The position numbers and the translations under genes are program-made. From Microbacterium dextranolyticum (GTDB taxonomy: Bacteria; Actinomycetota; Actinomycetes; Actinomycetales; Microbacteriaceae): 64,000 nucleotides of DNA. The stretch lies in assembly GCF_016907295.1 (NCBI RefSeq), contig NZ_JAFBBR010000001.1, positions 1,054,001 to 1,118,000 on the forward strand, written 5' to 3'. Within the stretch, counting starts at the first letter, position 1. Every line of letters begins with the position of its first letter. Of this stretch, positions 63,369-64,000 are shown piece by piece. The notes under the pieces are model-generated. The model was given only the letters and a program-made list of their open reading frames with translations, ran no database searches and was not told the DNA's origin.

Positions 63369-63638
63369 CTAGACGCTCTGGCCGACGCCCCAGAAGAAGT
63401 TCACGAGCGCGACGCTCGCGCCGCAGACGATGGCGGCACCGCAGGAAACGAGGACGCCGACCTTGCCCCGACCGGCCAGATGCGGGTTGCTGGAGTTCGC
63501 GCCATAGGCCCATACGACGGCAGAGACGATCAAGGCCAGGACGGCCAGGATCAGGCCGACTGTCATCACCGCACCGACGACGGTGCGGAGGGCCGCGATC
63601 CCAGGAAGACCGGAGCTGTTGGGGGGAATGTCGATCAC
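63369..63638 (-). CDS. DUF6112-like small membrane protein (pilin/VirB2-like)
   Basis: 89 residues from GTG 63638, GAAGGAG upstream. Two membrane segments flank a WAYGANSSNPHLAGRGKVG loop. This layout resembles VirB2/TrbC pilins and the DUF6112 proteins of actinobacterial ICEs. Tandem with a paralogue to the right. Confidence 0.77.
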   Translation of the reverse strand: MIDIPPNSSGLPGIAALRTVVGAVMTVGLILAVLALIVSAVVWAYGANSSNPHLAGRGKVGVLVSCGAAIVCGASVALVNFFWGVGQSV

Positions 63639-63755
63639 GATGGTGTCTCCTTCAGGCGAGAGGTGGCTTCTGCCCACAGGTGCACCTCGCCTGCCACCGT
63701 GTCCTCGCCCGCCGCATCCCCAGGCACGCCTCCACGGGTGAGTCCGGGAGGTGCG

Positions 63756-64000
63756 TCAGAGTCGTTGGCCGAGAGCGATGAGCCAGTTCATCCACGCCAC
63801 CCCGCCACCGGCGAGCACGGTGGCGCCGAGCGCGACGAGCACCCCGGCCCGACCTTTCGTGGCGGCGGAGTAGTTGCCGTGCGCGGCGGCGATCGCCCAG
63901 CAGATGACCGAGACGATCAGCATGAGCACGGCGATGACGAGCACGAACATGAATAGTGCGCCGACGACCTGCTTCAGATCACCGCTCCCGGCCAGGCCGC
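63756..64000 (-). CDS. DUF6112-like small membrane protein, second copy, partial
   Basis: The gene runs off the right edge; 80 residues are seen. Two membrane segments around CWAIAAAHGNYSAATKGRAGVLVALGA, parallel to the neighbour's loop. The frame stays open upstream of the ATG at 63950, reading GSGDLKQVVGALF, so the true start is outside the window. Confidence 0.75.
   Translation of the reverse strand, partial: GLAGSGDLKQVVGALFMFVLVIAVLMLIVSVICWAIAAAHGNYSAATKGRAGVLVALGATVLAGGGVAWMNWLIALGQRL

Larger units (their letters stand above)
31810..64000. mobile_element. Integrative and conjugative element inserted at tRNA-Pro, right end outside the window
   Basis: Supported by the tRNA-Pro with a duplicated 5' fragment, an adjacent integrase-excisionase pair, and transfer genes: VirD4/TraG-like coupling protein, VirB4-like ATPase, SCO6880-family protein, VirB6/TrbL-like protein and DUF6112 proteins. 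Cargo includes arsenic resistance, an antiporter, an ABC exporter and nested recombinases. The frequent chromosomal heptamer GGATGCC/GGCATCC is scarce here. Relaxase and attR are not in view. The left limit is uncertain by up to about 80 bases because of the truncated tRNA copy. Confidence 0.85.

Overview
The window is high-GC actinobacterial DNA. The 16S sequence, the xerD-parA-scpA-scpB-rluB-tyrA-cmk-der gene order, mycothiol-type arsenate reductases and an rRNA spacer without tRNA genes all fit Microbacteriaceae, most likely Microbacterium or a close relative. That placement is inference from gene content and memory of the 16S, not a database search.

Layout, left half (1-31.8 kb, chromosomal). 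The end of a multiple-monosaccharide ABC importer (mmsA-mmsB type) is followed by a ROK repressor. Next comes a complete 16S-23S-5S rRNA operon (about 4034-9260) closed by a perfect palindromic terminator. Then recN, pyrG, a Nudix ADP-ribose pyrophosphatase and xerD follow with overlapping starts. An ISL3-family insertion sequence (14564-15988) with 24-bp terminal repeats and a perfect 8-bp target duplication sits after xerD. Behind it is a three-gene set: VKOR-like quinone reductase, a cysteine-desulfurase-like PLP enzyme and a membrane-anchored thioredoxin-fold protein. The chromosome segregation and housekeeping run parA-scpA-scpB-rluB-tyrA-cmk-der follows, almost all with overlapping genes. 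A 21-bp-arm hairpin separates it from the convergent class III ribonucleotide reductase pair nrdD-nrdG, whose promoter carries two NrdR boxes. A Nudix-NYN-like fusion, a DUF2809 protein, a divergent HxlR regulator/oxidoreductase pair and an S4 RNA-binding protein complete this half.

Right half (31.8-64 kb, mobile). A tRNA-Pro(GGG) gene, preceded by a truncated copy of its own 5' half, marks the left end of an integrative and conjugative element (ICE) that runs off the right edge. Next to the tRNA are a tyrosine integrase, an excisionase, DUF4913 and SSB-like proteins, a VirD4/TraG coupling protein, a DprA homologue and a sortase-anchored surface protein broken by two frameshifts. The remaining transfer genes (VirB4-like ATPase, SCO6880 family, VirB6/TrbL-like, two DUF6112 pilin-like proteins) lie at 57.3-64 kb. 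Between the two transfer blocks is cargo: an arsenic cluster (trxB-trxA-acr3-arsR/arsC fusion-arsC, flavoprotein, arsR, ArsN1-like acetyltransferase), a three-gene recombinase module, a glycosyltransferase, an NhaA antiporter and a TetR-controlled ABC exporter. No relaxase is visible; it would be expected to the right.

How the genes work together: the arsenic cluster reduces arsenate with thiol-linked reductases and exports arsenite through ACR3, with thioredoxin plus its reductase supplied in the same operon. The VKOR set could supply periplasmic/extracytoplasmic disulfide chemistry. At sequence scale, the heptamer GGATGCC/GGCATCC is strikingly frequent in the chromosomal half and much rarer in the ICE.
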